From positions 186,001 through 250,000 of the forward strand of contig CAKSPF010000001.1 in NCBI GenBank assembly GCA_934481345.1: a DNA stretch of 64,000 nucleotides. The letters are read 5' to 3'. Below the pieces are notes generated by a model. The model ran no database searches. It saw nothing but the letters and a program-made list of their open reading frames with translations, and had not been told where the DNA came from. Below are positions 1 through 8,967 of the stretch, piece after piece; the stretch's first letter is position 1; every line of letters begins with the position of its first letter. The DNA is from an uncultured Clostridia bacterium (lineage in GTDB: Bacteria > Bacillota > Clostridia > UMGS1810). The translations under genes and the position numbers were made by a program.

Positions 1-83
1 ACTTTCTTTAAATTTCTTGACGCCTCGCCAGCAACCGTGAAATCGCTGCCGTCTACATTATAGCTAAGCTTATATCCGCCCAT
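1..83 (-). CDS. Anti-sigma-factor-type ATP-binding protein, N-terminal fragment
   Basis: The first 27 codons of a minus-strand gene run off the left edge of the window. The start codon ATG at 83 is preceded by a good AACGGAGGGG ribosome binding site. The visible protein begins MGGYKLSYNVDGSDFTVAG. From memory, clostridial operons place an RsbW-like anti-sigma kinase directly after a small DRTGG-domain protein, which is the arrangement here (16 bp downstream of that gene's stop). The ATPase motifs lie outside the window, so the assignment rests on context and the N-terminal sequence only. Confidence 0.55.
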   Translation of the reverse strand, partial: MGGYKLSYNVDGSDFTVAGEASRNLKK

Positions 84-98
84 ACAACCCCTCCGTTA

Positions 99-437
99 CT
101 ATTTGTAAAGACCTTTGCTGTACAGCATACCGCATGCCAGGTAGAGCGGCTGTTCTGTAGACATTACGACAATTCCGGATTCTTTTGCCAAATCAATAAT
201 TTCGGGTGCGGGAATTTTTCCGCGTACAAAAACAATGGCTTTCATATCCATCATTTCTGCCGTTCTTACAACCTGCGGATTTATAAGTCCGGTAAGCAAA
301 AGCGCCTGGTCCTTAACAAAAGCGAGTACATCGCTCATAAGGTCGCATCCGCAGGCTGCCAGAACCTCTTTATCCATTTTTTCATCACCGCAAAGTGTTT
401 TTGCAGAAAGAATTTCCTTTACTTCTTTGAGTTTCAT
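99..437 (-). CDS. Small DRTGG-domain protein
   Basis: A 112-residue cytoplasmic protein made almost wholly of one DRTGG-like domain, the regulatory module found in phosphotransacetylase and pyrophosphatase relatives. The start at 437 (MKLKEVKEILSAK) is chosen because AAGGAGG lies seven bases upstream; a longer in-frame extension has no such site. Free-standing DRTGG proteins of this size usually sit in clostridial clusters with an anti-sigma-like kinase, a PHP-domain protein and hydrogenase-like iron-sulfur proteins; the kinase start is seen just downstream, and the rest would lie beyond the left edge. The ligand is unknown; nucleotide binding is a reasonable guess. Confidence 0.8.
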   Translation of the reverse strand: MKLKEVKEILSAKTLCGDEKMDKEVLAACGCDLMSDVLAFVKDQALLLTGLINPQVVRTAEMMDMKAIVFVRGKIPAPEIIDLAKESGIVVMSTEQPLYLACGMLYSKGLYK

Positions 438-487
438 ATTAACCTCCTTGCACAAATTATATATAATTACGTTCATTTTACCGATAC

Positions 488-516
488 ATAATATCACATT
501 TGCATAAAAAAGTCTA
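488..516 (-). promoter_or_regulatory. SigmaA-type promoter for the DRTGG operon
   Basis: On the minus strand TAGACT (-35) and TATTAT (-10) are separated by 17 bases, about 50 bp upstream of the DRTGG gene start. The -35 is a 4/6 match and the -10 a 5/6 match to consensus. Confidence 0.45.
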
Positions 517-543
517 TACCAAACAAAAAAATTTTATAAAACT

Positions 544-573
544 TTGCATAAAACCCATGACATTTTATATATT
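544..573 (+). promoter_or_regulatory. Possible promoter for the cation antiporter gene
   Basis: TTGCAT and TATATT lie 18 bases apart, about 55 bp upstream of the antiporter start, in the AT-rich divergent spacer. Consensus match is moderate. Confidence 0.4.
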
Positions 574-626
574 TTCAATAAACAGATTATATTAATTTTA
601 TGCAAGAAAAGAAGCGGAGGATTACA

Positions 627-1583
627 GTGGAATATATTTTGACAATTTCAATGTTTGCATTAGGATTGATAATGATTATAAAAGGCGGAGATTTCTTTGT
701 AGACGCAGCTACATGGATTGCCGAAATATCAGGAATACCGAAATTCATCATCGGAGCAACAATTGTAAGCCTTGCTACCACGCTGCCGGAGCTTGTGGTT
801 TCTTCAATTGCGGCATACAGATGTATGCCCGACATGGCAGTGGGAAATGCGGTCGGCTCTGTAACCGCAAACTTAGGTCTTATAATGAGCATAGCAATAA
901 TTTTTATGCCGTCAAAAATCGAACGGAGCAGCATAACATTAAAATCAGCGCTTATGCTTCTTGCGTGCCTTACGATAATGTTTTTTACAAAAAACGGTTT
1001 TTTCGGTACTGTGCCGAGCGGTATACTCGCCATAATTTTTGCCGTTTTTATCGTGGAAAACATTCACAGTGCCTCCTACTGCAAAACATGCGAAAAATTC
1101 AGAATAACTCAAAAGTATGAAATACCGAAAAACATTTTTAAGTTCGCCGCGGGACTTGCCGGAATACTGTTCGGCGCAAATCTGCTTGTAGAATACGGCA
1201 AAATAATTGCACGGGATATCTTAGGCATACCGGAATCCATAATAGCGGTAACAATGGTTGCCGTCGGAACTTCACTTCCGGAGCTTATAACAACTCTTAC
1301 CGCCATTTCAAAGAAAGAAGCGTCGCTTTCCATAGGAAACATTATAGGCGCTAATATAATAGACATGTCTCTTATTCTGCCGGTTTGCTCGGCGATATCA
1401 GGCGGAGCTTTAAGCATTTCACGTCAGGGAATAAATCTTGATCTGCCGTTTTGTCTGGCGGTAACTGCCGTGTCGGCGGTACCTCCCGTGATAAGCGGAA
1501 AGTTTACCCGTTTTCAGGGAGCGGCTTTGCTTATGATATACATATTTTATATGTACTGTCTTATACACGGTATTACTGCATAG
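627..1583 (+). CDS. Calcium/sodium antiporter (CaCA family)
   Basis: A 318-residue integral membrane protein with the two-fold repeat of the CaCA cation/Ca2+ exchangers. The alpha-1 repeat carries GATIVSLATTLPELVVSS (about residues 43-60) and the alpha-2 repeat carries VGTSLPEL followed by GNIIGANIID (about residues 200-235). The acidic residues of the two PEL motifs form the ion site in this family. The protein is expected to expel Ca2+ using a Na+ or H+ gradient. GTG at 627 is preferred because GCGGAGG lies six bases upstream; the in-frame ATG at 600 has no ribosome binding site. The 3' end overlaps the convergent dGTPase gene by 11 bp. Confidence 0.88.
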   Translation: MEYILTISMFALGLIMIIKGGDFFVDAATWIAEISGIPKFIIGATIVSLATTLPELVVSSIAAYRCMPDMAVGNAVGSVTANLGLIMSIAIIFMPSKIERSSITLKSALMLLACLTIMFFTKNGFFGTVPSGILAIIFAVFIVENIHSASYCKTCEKFRITQKYEIPKNIFKFAAGLAGILFGANLLVEYGKIIARDILGIPESIIAVTMVAVGTSLPELITTLTAISKKEASLSIGNIIGANIIDMSLILPVCSAISGGALSISRQGINLDLPFCLAVTAVSAVPPVISGKFTRFQGAALLMIYIFYMYCLIHGITA

Positions 1584-2772
1584 AAATATCGTCAAAGTAT
1601 GAAAAATACTCAATACTTTTTTTGCCCGGGAAAAGGTATTCATACAAATCCACAAGGTAATCATCCGTCATGCTTGCAATATAATCAACAACAATCAGAT
1701 TTTTCTCCGTTTCGGCATAATCTCCGGCATGATAGTATTTTCTCTGCCCATTTATAAAATCAATATGATGTTTGTAAACGGGCGAATTTTTATTTCCGTT
1801 TTCCAGATCTGCAAGCAGTTTTTTATACAAAGCGCAGAAAATCGGTTCGGCTGTTTCGCGCTGTATTTTTGACACCTTTTCGCTAAGATATATCTTGGAA
1901 TAGTTTTCTCTTTTTGCTGTCTGCAAATTTTCAAAGGCTTCATCATCCAGAATAATTGCATCTTTGCCGTAACTGTTTTCTATAATATTTACAATAAGAT
2001 TATTTATTATCAGTGCATTGAAGTTACCGATACTGCCCTGCGAGAACACATCATAACCGTCTATTATATTTGTTTTTATTGCGTCCTGTCTGTCTTTTCC
2101 TATATATGCTATGAGGTCGCTTATCCGCACAACGCAGCCCTCAAGGGTTGAAGGCATTATTTTGTTTGCATATTCGGCATCCGTGTAACATTTTTCTACC
2201 GTTTCGTCAAACTCTTTGAAATCCGTTACATTTGAACAGCGGTACTCCTTTTTTTCGTTTTCTCCGTTATGGCACAAAATCCCGTCAAGTGTCTGCAAGC
2301 TGATATTATAGTTGAAAATGCCGTCAAGCACACGAACGCTTTGCAGATTGTGCATAAAATGTCTGCCGGTATTGGCAAAGTACAGCAAATCAAGATATTT
2401 TTCGCCCGCATGCCCGAAAGGAGTGTGACCCATATCATGACCGAGTGCAATGGCTTCTATCAAGTCAGTATCAAGTCCAAGCATTCTGCCTATATTTCTG
2501 GCGATTCTCGATACAAGCTGCACATGGAGAGCTCGGCGCGTCAGGTCATCATTTTTATACAGTGAAAAAACCTGTGTTTTATCTCCGTAACGGTTATAAT
2601 ACGGGCAATGAAGGATTTTTTCGGCATCACGCACGAAAGCCGGCCGCCAAAGATTTGCTTTGTCGTGTTCGCTGCTTCTGCGTATCGCTCTGTCCTCCAA
2701 AATGTATTTACAGCAGATATTTTCCTTTATTTTATCCTGAACTTCTACGCTCAGCTTTTTGTATGCAGACAT
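1573..2772 (-). CDS. dgt: dGTP triphosphohydrolase-family HD protein
   Basis: A 399-residue soluble HD-domain protein that should hydrolyse deoxynucleoside triphosphates, typically dGTP, to deoxynucleoside and tripolyphosphate. Family signatures include the N-terminal RPAFVRDAEKILHCPYYNRYGDKTQV region, the first metal-ligand His near residue 83 (RRALHVQLVSRIARNIGRM), and GHDMGHTPFGHAGE with the HD pair at residues 112-113. Length is normal for the short clostridial form. The start has AAGGGG upstream. The gene is divergent from the secreted stalk-domain gene and convergent with the antiporter. Substrate preference cannot be read from the sequence. Confidence 0.88.
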   Translation of the reverse strand: MSAYKKLSVEVQDKIKENICCKYILEDRAIRRSSEHDKANLWRPAFVRDAEKILHCPYYNRYGDKTQVFSLYKNDDLTRRALHVQLVSRIARNIGRMLGLDTDLIEAIALGHDMGHTPFGHAGEKYLDLLYFANTGRHFMHNLQSVRVLDGIFNYNISLQTLDGILCHNGENEKKEYRCSNVTDFKEFDETVEKCYTDAEYANKIMPSTLEGCVVRISDLIAYIGKDRQDAIKTNIIDGYDVFSQGSIGNFNALIINNLIVNIIENSYGKDAIILDDEAFENLQTAKRENYSKIYLSEKVSKIQRETAEPIFCALYKKLLADLENGNKNSPVYKHHIDFINGQRKYYHAGDYAETEKNLIVVDYIASMTDDYLVDLYEYLFPGKKSIEYFSYFDDISMQ

Positions 2773-2830
2773 ACCCGTTACCCCTTTATGTATAAAATAT
2801 TACATTTATATTATATTATCACACATTTAT

Positions 2831-2859
2831 TTACTTAGGCAACAATTTTCTGATAATAT
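2831..2859 (+). promoter_or_regulatory. Possible promoter for the stalk-domain gene
   Basis: TTACTT and TAATAT are separated by 17 bases, about 30 bp before the next start codon, in the spacer shared with the divergent dGTPase gene. The -35 is weak. Confidence 0.35.
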
Positions 2860-2890
2860 TTAATTAATTATTACAGTTAGGATGATAAAA

Positions 2891-4414
2891 ATGAAAAAAT
2901 CAGCTCTGCTCATTACGATCTTAATAATTCTTTCCTCAATATCAGCTTATGCACAGAATTATACAAAGTTTTTCAGCTATACCGAAGTGTTTCCGCAAAG
3001 AGGCAGCGCTTCTTTGGACATTTCCTTTGAAAACATGAAAGAATTTGAATTTTTGACAGCACTCAAGGGTACGTTTGAGCCTTTTGACATCAAATCAATT
3101 GCCGAAAGCATTTTTGATTCAAAGATACATATAGATATAAGCTACAGAACACAGCAAAACAACAAAATTGCCAAAATTTATGCTAAGGCATATGCCGATG
3201 CGCCTCTGCTGCTCAGTGATGATTTGAGAATAAATGCAAATGCCGTATTTCACATATGGGCTGACTACAATTTTACAAGCGAAAACTCCCCGTACTACCG
3301 TATTTTAATTAAATCTCCCATAGACGGCAAATTCTACATGCTTGAATCCACCGCGGCAGATTCGATTAAAATATATCCTTCGGAAAAAAGAAATCAAAAG
3401 CTTAAATATGCTTTTGAAAACGCTTTGAGAGGGAACTCGGGATTAATTGAAAATGACGGTGAATACACACTTACGCTTAACGATTCTGAATTAAAAAATA
3501 CCTTAAAGACGCTTACAAGTCAACACTACAACACCCTTTTTCTTTTCTTCAACGGAAAAAACTCGGACAGAAGCAACTACAACGGATATATGCAGGAGAT
3601 AAAAAAGGCCCTCGACAGGCTTGAAACAATTCAGATTTTGGGAAACCGCGGTATTAAGCTCGGTTTTAAGTTTTCTAAAAACAGCATACTCGAAAAGCTG
3701 TCTGCCGAACTTGATATTGACACAAATATATTTAAACTCTACTATGCTTCAACGGGAAAAGCAATGCCGGCAGACCCAAATGCGGCAAAGCCGGTAATAA
3801 ACGCCTATAACAGCGACATATCGCTGAAAATCAAAGCAGATGCAGTATTTAAAACAAATTACATCAATTTCAAAACACCTTCGCCGAGCTCTGAAGAAAT
3901 TGTAGACCTTTACCGCGACAAGGAATATTCGCTTACATACACTACAAATGACGTATATATTTCTCCGTATGAAATCATTCTCTTTAAATATACCGGTTTA
4001 GCCAAAAGTTTTAACGGTGTACCGTACATACCGCTGCGTTCAATGATGAACGCGCTCGGACTTTCCGACGATTTAATACTTTGGCAAAATAATCAGACGG
4101 AAATAACCGGAAACATTTTTGTGCCGTTTCAAAGAGTACAGATTTTTGAAAATTCACAAACTGTATATGCAGACGGAAATGAAGTTTTATTGAGTTCACC
4201 CGTTATAACAGAAAACGGAACTCTGTTTGTTCCGGAGGATTTTGTCACGAAAATAATCGACGCCCGGGTATTGGACTACACGGCGTCTTACTACAAGGAC
4301 TACGGCGATTATTATACAACCGTAAGAATAGAAAGAATTAAGCCGATATATTACAGCAAGCTTAAAGGCAGCGAAAACAGTCTTAATATAGGTATATATA
4401 ATTTTGAAAATTAA
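2891..4414 (+). CDS. Secreted protein with copper-amine-oxidase-type stalk domain
   Basis: A 507-residue protein with a clear signal peptide (MKKSALLITILIILSSISAYA, cleavage after SAYA). Most of the chain (about residues 25-340) is not recognised. The C-terminal third holds the 'stalk' pattern common in Firmicutes exoproteins: GVPYIPLRSMMNALGL around residue 380 and a second strand repeat with ENGTLFVPEDFV. No catalytic motif is evident, so a structural or binding role outside the cell is inferred. The start at 2891 is preferred over an ATG nine bases earlier because TAGGAT then sits at usable distance. tadA follows after 15 bp, so the two are probably co-transcribed. Confidence 0.72.
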   Translation: MKKSALLITILIILSSISAYAQNYTKFFSYTEVFPQRGSASLDISFENMKEFEFLTALKGTFEPFDIKSIAESIFDSKIHIDISYRTQQNNKIAKIYAKAYADAPLLLSDDLRINANAVFHIWADYNFTSENSPYYRILIKSPIDGKFYMLESTAADSIKIYPSEKRNQKLKYAFENALRGNSGLIENDGEYTLTLNDSELKNTLKTLTSQHYNTLFLFFNGKNSDRSNYNGYMQEIKKALDRLETIQILGNRGIKLGFKFSKNSILEKLSAELDIDTNIFKLYYASTGKAMPADPNAAKPVINAYNSDISLKIKADAVFKTNYINFKTPSPSSEEIVDLYRDKEYSLTYTTNDVYISPYEIILFKYTGLAKSFNGVPYIPLRSMMNALGLSDDLILWQNNQTEITGNIFVPFQRVQIFENSQTVYADGNEVLLSSPVITENGTLFVPEDFVTKIIDARVLDYTASYYKDYGDYYTTVRIERIKPIYYSKLKGSENSLNIGIYNFEN

Positions 4415-4429
4415 TTTAAGGATACTGTA

Positions 4430-4867
4430 ATGACAATAAATTATATGGAAGAAGCTATAAAAGAGGCAGAAAAAGCTTATGACAGCGGAGAAGTACCCGT
4501 CGGATGCGTTATTGTAAAAAACAAACAAATAATTGCACGGGCACACAATATGACCGAAAGTACCAACGACGCAACCTGTCATGCGGAGCTTTTGGCAATA
4601 AAATCTGCTCTGAAAGCCGAAAAAAAGAAATATCTTGAAGAATGTGAGATGTACGTCACGCTTGAGCCGTGTGCTATGTGTGCCGGTGCAATAATAAACA
4701 CACGCATAAAGAGATTATATATCGGTGCTCAGGAACCGAAAACAGGATGCTGCGGCACTGTTGTAAATCTTTTTTCAGAAGTTAACGGCAACACGGAAGT
4801 CTACATAGGCATGTCAGAGGACCGATGCAAACATTTGCTTAAAGATTTTTTCAAAAGTAAAAGATAG
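4430..4867 (+). CDS. tadA: tRNA-specific adenosine deaminase TadA
   Basis: A 145-residue cytidine-deaminase-fold enzyme that converts adenosine-34 of tRNA-Arg(ACG) to inosine. Zinc and catalytic residues are visible: HAE at 51-53 (His ligand, Glu proton shuttle) and PCAMC with Cys81 and Cys84. Motifs VPVGCVIVKN and NTRIKRLYIG are typical of the bacterial family, as is the length. TAAGGA lies upstream of ATG at 4430. The gene ends just before a strong intrinsic terminator. Confidence 0.95.
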   Translation: MTINYMEEAIKEAEKAYDSGEVPVGCVIVKNKQIIARAHNMTESTNDATCHAELLAIKSALKAEKKKYLEECEMYVTLEPCAMCAGAIINTRIKRLYIGAQEPKTGCCGTVVNLFSEVNGNTEVYIGMSEDRCKHLLKDFFKSKR

Positions 4868-4870
4868 TGA

Positions 4871-4917
4871 AAAATCCCGAAACTCAAATTTGTAATCTGT
4901 GTTTCGGGATTTTTCTT
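4871..4917 (+). terminator. Rho-independent terminator after tadA
   Basis: A perfect 13-bp stem (AAAATCCCGAAAC at 4871-4883 with its complement at 4901-4913) is followed by TTCTTT. Because the stem starts with an A-run it could also work for the minus strand, where the recombinase transcript arrives. Confidence 0.85.
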
Positions 4918-4975
4918 TACAAAATAAACCGTTATAAAAACGTTTTATTTTCTACAGAAATAAATATTACTGCAA

Positions 4976-6673
4976 TTATTTCATAGAGTTTTCATAAGAC
5001 TCAATCATCTTTTTGCTGATGATTCCGGAACGCCGACCATAGCGTTCTCCGCTGCGGATATAAGTAATATCCCCCACTCCGCCCATTTTCAATTTTACTT
5101 CTAATCTCATTGAGGTTGCGGTTACGGGATAAACGTCAATTCTGTCGATAATTACTTTGACCATTTCATCGACCGCGGCTTTATCCATTTCTACGTCAGG
5201 AGCATATAAATTTTCAAAATACTTCTGAATTTCCTTGACATTATGCAAATAGTCAGATTCGTCTGCCGAGCTCCTTACAAGAGCAGCAATTTCATCTTCA
5301 AGTTCCTTTATTGCGGAATTGATAATTTCATTTCGTTCTGTAAACTCTTTTTTATTCATAGAACCGTCTACATATAAATCAAAGAGTTTATCACGTTTGT
5401 TTTTTTCTTTACCGAGTCTTGCTTTTACATCGCTGATTTTTTTCTCTGCACTTGAGGATTTATCACTTTGTTTATAAATCTTTATAAAATCATTTACATA
5501 TTCCTCAACATTTTCTGCAATGTCCTTAAAATACTCTGAAATCATAGTATAGAGCTCATCTTCCATAATTGCTATAGAAGCACAGCTCTTTGCACCAAAC
5601 CGTTTTTTCTCACTGCAAATCCATTGATAAATACTTTGTCCTTTAGACTTGCTGTTTGAATAACTTGTCCTCCAATAAGGCCGCATATGCGAAGCACACC
5701 ATATCTTTCCCGTAAATATGCTTCTGTCTTTAAATGACCGTTCACGGCTTTTTATAGCGGTACTTCTTTCGGTAAATATTTTATTACATCTTTCCCACAA
5801 ATCTTCATCAACAATGGCCGGAACTACTTCACCGGTTTCGTCCTTATACATAATCCACTCTTCTTCGGGGAGAAATCTTTGCTCTTTGGTACGATAATCA
5901 ACAATTTTAACTTTATTACCGCAATAAAACCCTTTATACTTCGGATTTTGGATAATACCGGAAATTGTATTATGATGAATACGAGTCCCGTTTCTTCCGC
6001 GATAGCCTTTATTGAAAAGCATATCCTCGATTTTTCTTGTGCTGTAATCCCCGGTGGAATAAGTTTCAAAGATAAATCTGACCATTTCGGCTTCGGGTTC
6101 ATTGACAACAAGTTTGCAATCATCCTTGTCATAGCCAAAAATTCTGCTGTTACCCATAACAGCGCCTTTTTCTATAGAACGTTTATGTCCCCAACGGACT
6201 CTTTCAGAAAGCTTTCTTACTTCGTCTGCCGCAATACTTGACATAATGGTGAGTCTGAGTTCACTGTCTGTATCAACAGTGCAGATATTATCATTTTGGA
6301 AAAAGACTCCAACTCCGCATCTGAGCAAATCTCTTGTATATGTCAAACTGTCGATGGTATTTCTTGCAAAACGCGAAACTTCCTTTGTAAGTATCAGATC
6401 GAACTCACCGTTTTTTCCATCTTCAATCATTCTCATAAATTCTTCGCGGTTTGCTGCATGTTCACCTCGGATGCGATCAACATATCCTTCAACATAAGTC
6501 CAATTAGGATTGTTTTTTATCAAATCTGCAAAATAAATTATCTGATTTTCTATAGAGTTTTCCTGTTCTTCTCTTGTGGTAGAAACACGACCGTAGAAAG
6601 TAACCCTCAGCGGTAAATCAAATATGGTTTTTCGCTCTGACTTCATTTGATTTGCAACCGAATATATATCCAT
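4976..6673 (-). CDS. Large serine recombinase (TnpX/integrase type)
   Basis: A 565-residue site-specific recombinase. The N-terminal resolvase domain starts FYGRVSTTREEQENS with the nucleophilic serine at about residue 31 and continues with VSRFARNTID. The central recombinase domain includes NSRIFGYDKDD and the IIQNPKYKGFYCGNK motif; a zinc-ribbon region follows (WCASHMRPYW through ICSEKKRFGAKSC, four cysteines) and then a coiled coil (about residues 400-470). Length and order are those of transposon or phage integrases. The start at 6673 has AGAGAGG upstream; the in-frame extension upstream lacks one. It flanks a stretch full of gene fragments, so it is probably the integrase of an old element inserted next to tadA. 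Confidence 0.93.
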   Translation of the reverse strand: MDIYSVANQMKSERKTIFDLPLRVTFYGRVSTTREEQENSIENQIIYFADLIKNNPNWTYVEGYVDRIRGEHAANREEFMRMIEDGKNGEFDLILTKEVSRFARNTIDSLTYTRDLLRCGVGVFFQNDNICTVDTDSELRLTIMSSIAADEVRKLSERVRWGHKRSIEKGAVMGNSRIFGYDKDDCKLVVNEPEAEMVRFIFETYSTGDYSTRKIEDMLFNKGYRGRNGTRIHHNTISGIIQNPKYKGFYCGNKVKIVDYRTKEQRFLPEEEWIMYKDETGEVVPAIVDEDLWERCNKIFTERSTAIKSRERSFKDRSIFTGKIWCASHMRPYWRTSYSNSKSKGQSIYQWICSEKKRFGAKSCASIAIMEDELYTMISEYFKDIAENVEEYVNDFIKIYKQSDKSSSAEKKISDVKARLGKEKNKRDKLFDLYVDGSMNKKEFTERNEIINSAIKELEDEIAALVRSSADESDYLHNVKEIQKYFENLYAPDVEMDKAAVDEMVKVIIDRIDVYPVTATSMRLEVKLKMGGVGDITYIRSGERYGRRSGIISKKMIESYENSMK

Positions 6674-6807
6674 ATTTTTTACCTCTCTTTTAATAGTTTC
6701 TGTAATAATGTTACCTCGGCGATTGATTTGTGTCAAGGCTCTTTGATTAATTAACAAAAATTTTCAGTACATATGTATCAGCCGCATTGTGCGGCCTTCT
6801 TCACACT

Positions 6808-6945
6808 TTATGCAGTAAGTTTTTCAATTAAAGATTTCATTCGGTTACACTTAGCAAGGTCAATCATCCCTTTGGCAAGCAAGATGTTTGCCCATGCTGT
6901 AAGTGTTTGCTTTTTAAGCAACAGTTTTTCGTTCTCTTTTTTCAT
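6808..6945 (-). CDS. 45-residue SHOCT-like companion protein of the recombinase
   Basis: A short ORF with an excellent ribosome binding site (AAGGAGG, seven bases before ATG at 6945). It encodes a basic helical peptide starting MKKENEKLLLKKQTLTAWAN and ending LIEKLTA. The pattern 'NILLAKGMIDLAKCNRMKSLIEKL' in its second half resembles a SHOCT motif (short helix, Gly turn, second helix). Small SHOCT-like proteins are often found directly upstream of large serine recombinases, as here (134 bp spacing). A GCCGCA/TGCGGC hairpin at 6781-6795 lies between the two genes. Function is unknown; a role in recombination control is a guess. Confidence 0.6.
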   Translation of the reverse strand: MKKENEKLLLKKQTLTAWANILLAKGMIDLAKCNRMKSLIEKLTA

Positions 6946-7527
6946 ACAGTTGACCTCCTTACATATGTGATATATTTTTCCAATTCTATATAATTATATT
7001 CTTGATAATCTTTAAAACTTTTATACGTTTATATGTGAGATTGAAAGATTTTGCTTGATTTTATCTCACTGAAAAAAATATATAAAACATGTTTATTTTC
7101 TGTGTTTATAGATATTCCTAAATAAAAATTTCAATGCTGTCCTTTACAGGTTTGGCAACCATCATAATGTCCAAAGTGCCGCTTTCGGCAAACACTTCAG
7201 GCACTTTTCCACATCCGTGCGGAACACCTCATTGTGCAAGTATCATTATCCTTCTTATGTATCGCGGCAGAAAGGAAGCAACTCCTGTTTTACAAACCGA
7301 AATTAACCGCAACCGTATCGTTTGAAGTGCTCACATAAGAATTATGTATAAAAGACAAGCTATTCAATTGTCAAAGAACAAATAAATTATTACTTGCATG
7401 AATAAAACGTGATGCCTCATTAATATTCCTTTTCATATACTCACATCTTTGAAAAGGCAAATACTTGTATCTTCCATTAATAAAGTGCAGCAAAAATCAA
7501 AAAAATTTTATTTTTCGGGAATAACGC
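6946..7527. other. Spacer with at most a degraded gene fragment
   Basis: About 580 bp without a convincing gene. On the minus strand 7118-7228 reads as an open segment starting GVPHGCGKVPEVFAESG and ending in a TAG stop. It is interrupted just upstream by an in-frame TGA, with a less protein-like continuation. This may be the tail of a dead gene, but no family was recognised. The remainder is AT-rich. Confidence 0.35.
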
Positions 7528-7556
7528 TTGATTATTTTCAGAAAATGCGATATACT
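7528..7556 (+). promoter_or_regulatory. Promoter for the AAA ATPase gene
   Basis: TTGATT and TATACT separated by exactly 17 bases, about 40 bp before the ATPase start codon, give a good SigmaA match. Confidence 0.55.
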
Positions 7557-7598
7557 ATTCTCAAAAGTTGAAAAAAATTAAAAAAGTGGGAATAGAAT

Positions 7599-8798
7599 AT
7601 GGATAGAATAATTCGTAACAATTATCTTAAAGAGTTAATTGATTTATCGGGAACACCTGACATCAAGGTAATTACGGGAGTAAGGCGCAGCGGAAAATCG
7701 GTTTTGTTGCAGCAGTTTGCGGATTATCTCAGAGATACCGAAAAAGATGTTAATATAATATCTGCAAATTTGCAGGAATTGGAATATGATTATCTGTTGG
7801 AATATCATAAACTTCATTTATATGTTATGGATAACTACAAGCCAAACGCTCATAATGTTGTTATGATAGATGAGATACAGCTGTGCGATAAATTTGAACT
7901 TGCAATAAACAGTCTACATACAAAGGGGCTGTTTGATATTTACCTTACCGGTTCGAATGCTTTTTTGCTCAGTTCCGACCTTGCGACTTTATTTACCGGC
8001 AGAGTCATGGAAATTAAGATATTTCCGTTTTCGTTTGCGGAGTATGTTGAATATTTCGGCTGCGAAAATACGATTGATGCATTTGACGAATATGTTCGCA
8101 CAGGCGGAATGTCCGGTTCGTATTTTTATAAAACGGACGAACATCGTTTTGAATATATAAAGGATGTTTACACCACCATACTTGAGCGTGACCTGGTGAA
8201 GAAATACAAAATACGAAATCGTTCTGAATTTCTGTCAATTTCGGAATTTATGATGGACAATGTTGGTAATTTGCTTTCGCCGAATAATATATGCGCTGCA
8301 TTGAACCGCGGAAAAAGCGAAATAACAAGAAAAACTGTTGTTAAATACATCAATTATCTTGAAAACGCTTTTATGTTCTATGAGGCAAAGCGATATGATT
8401 TGAAGGGCAAGAAATATCTTGAAACAAATAAAAAGTATTATATCTGTGATGCATCGTTCAGATATGCGATAAACGGAACAAAAAATCTTGACTTTGGCAG
8501 AGTTTATGAGAACATTGTTTATCTCGAATTGCTGCGCAGAGGATATGAGGTGTATGTCGGAAAACTCTATAAGAAAGAAATTGATTTTGTTGCGATAAAA
8601 CGGAATGAGAAAATATACATTCAGGTTTCCGACAATATATCGGATCCGAAAACAATGGAAAGAGAGATAACGCCGCTTCTGCAAATCCGAGATGCATATC
8701 CGAAAATGATTATAGCAAGAACAAGACACGAGGATTATCAACAGGAAGGCGTGCTTGTAACAGAGCTTTCAAATTGGCTTTTGGGAGATAAAACCTGA
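7599..8798 (+). CDS. AAA ATPase with DUF4143 C-terminal domain
   Basis: A 399-residue protein with Walker A GVRRSGKS (residues 27-34), Walker B VVMIDEIQ (about 88-94) and a sensor-like YLTGSNAFLLSSDLATLFTGR. The C-terminal half (YYICDASFRYAINGT, GRVYENIVYLELLRRGYEVYVGK, KEIDFVAI) is a DUF4143 domain, which looks like a restriction-endonuclease fold with the D of EIDF. This common bacterial family has no settled function; regulatory, stress or toxin-like roles have been suggested. The gene is monocistronic: it has its own promoter and a terminator at 8818. It is intact, unlike most genes around it. Confidence 0.85.
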   Translation: MDRIIRNNYLKELIDLSGTPDIKVITGVRRSGKSVLLQQFADYLRDTEKDVNIISANLQELEYDYLLEYHKLHLYVMDNYKPNAHNVVMIDEIQLCDKFELAINSLHTKGLFDIYLTGSNAFLLSSDLATLFTGRVMEIKIFPFSFAEYVEYFGCENTIDAFDEYVRTGGMSGSYFYKTDEHRFEYIKDVYTTILERDLVKKYKIRNRSEFLSISEFMMDNVGNLLSPNNICAALNRGKSEITRKTVVKYINYLENAFMFYEAKRYDLKGKKYLETNKKYYICDASFRYAINGTKNLDFGRVYENIVYLELLRRGYEVYVGKLYKKEIDFVAIKRNEKIYIQVSDNISDPKTMEREITPLLQIRDAYPKMIIARTRHEDYQQEGVLVTELSNWLLGDKT

Positions 8799-8817
8799 TA
8801 AATTTAATAATGTCGAA

Positions 8818-8846
8818 AAACAGTTTCTTCGGAGACTGTTTCTTTA
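8818..8846 (+). terminator. Terminator after the ATPase gene
   Basis: A 10-bp stem (AAACAGTTTC, one G-U pair) closed by a stable TTCG tetraloop and followed by CTTTA, 19 bp after the ATPase stop codon. Confidence 0.7.
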
Positions 8847-8967
8847 TACCCCAAATTAAGAAAGGAATGAATAGTATTATGCAAAAACTTATGTGCAAAG
8901 CAAAAAATGCGTCAGCAAAGATGTGCATGAGGGTAATCGCAGAATTATGTCAATAGTTTGAGATGAA

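Noticed and set aside
7134..7325. 63-codon plus-strand ORF
   Set aside because: No ribosome binding site and composition unlike a protein; the opposite strand of the same stretch looks more protein-like.
8879..8956. 25-codon ORF after the ATPase (MQKLMCKAKNASAKMCMRV)
   Set aside because: The ribosome binding site is weak and 12 bases away, it lies behind a terminator, and the sequence resembles no known peptide family.
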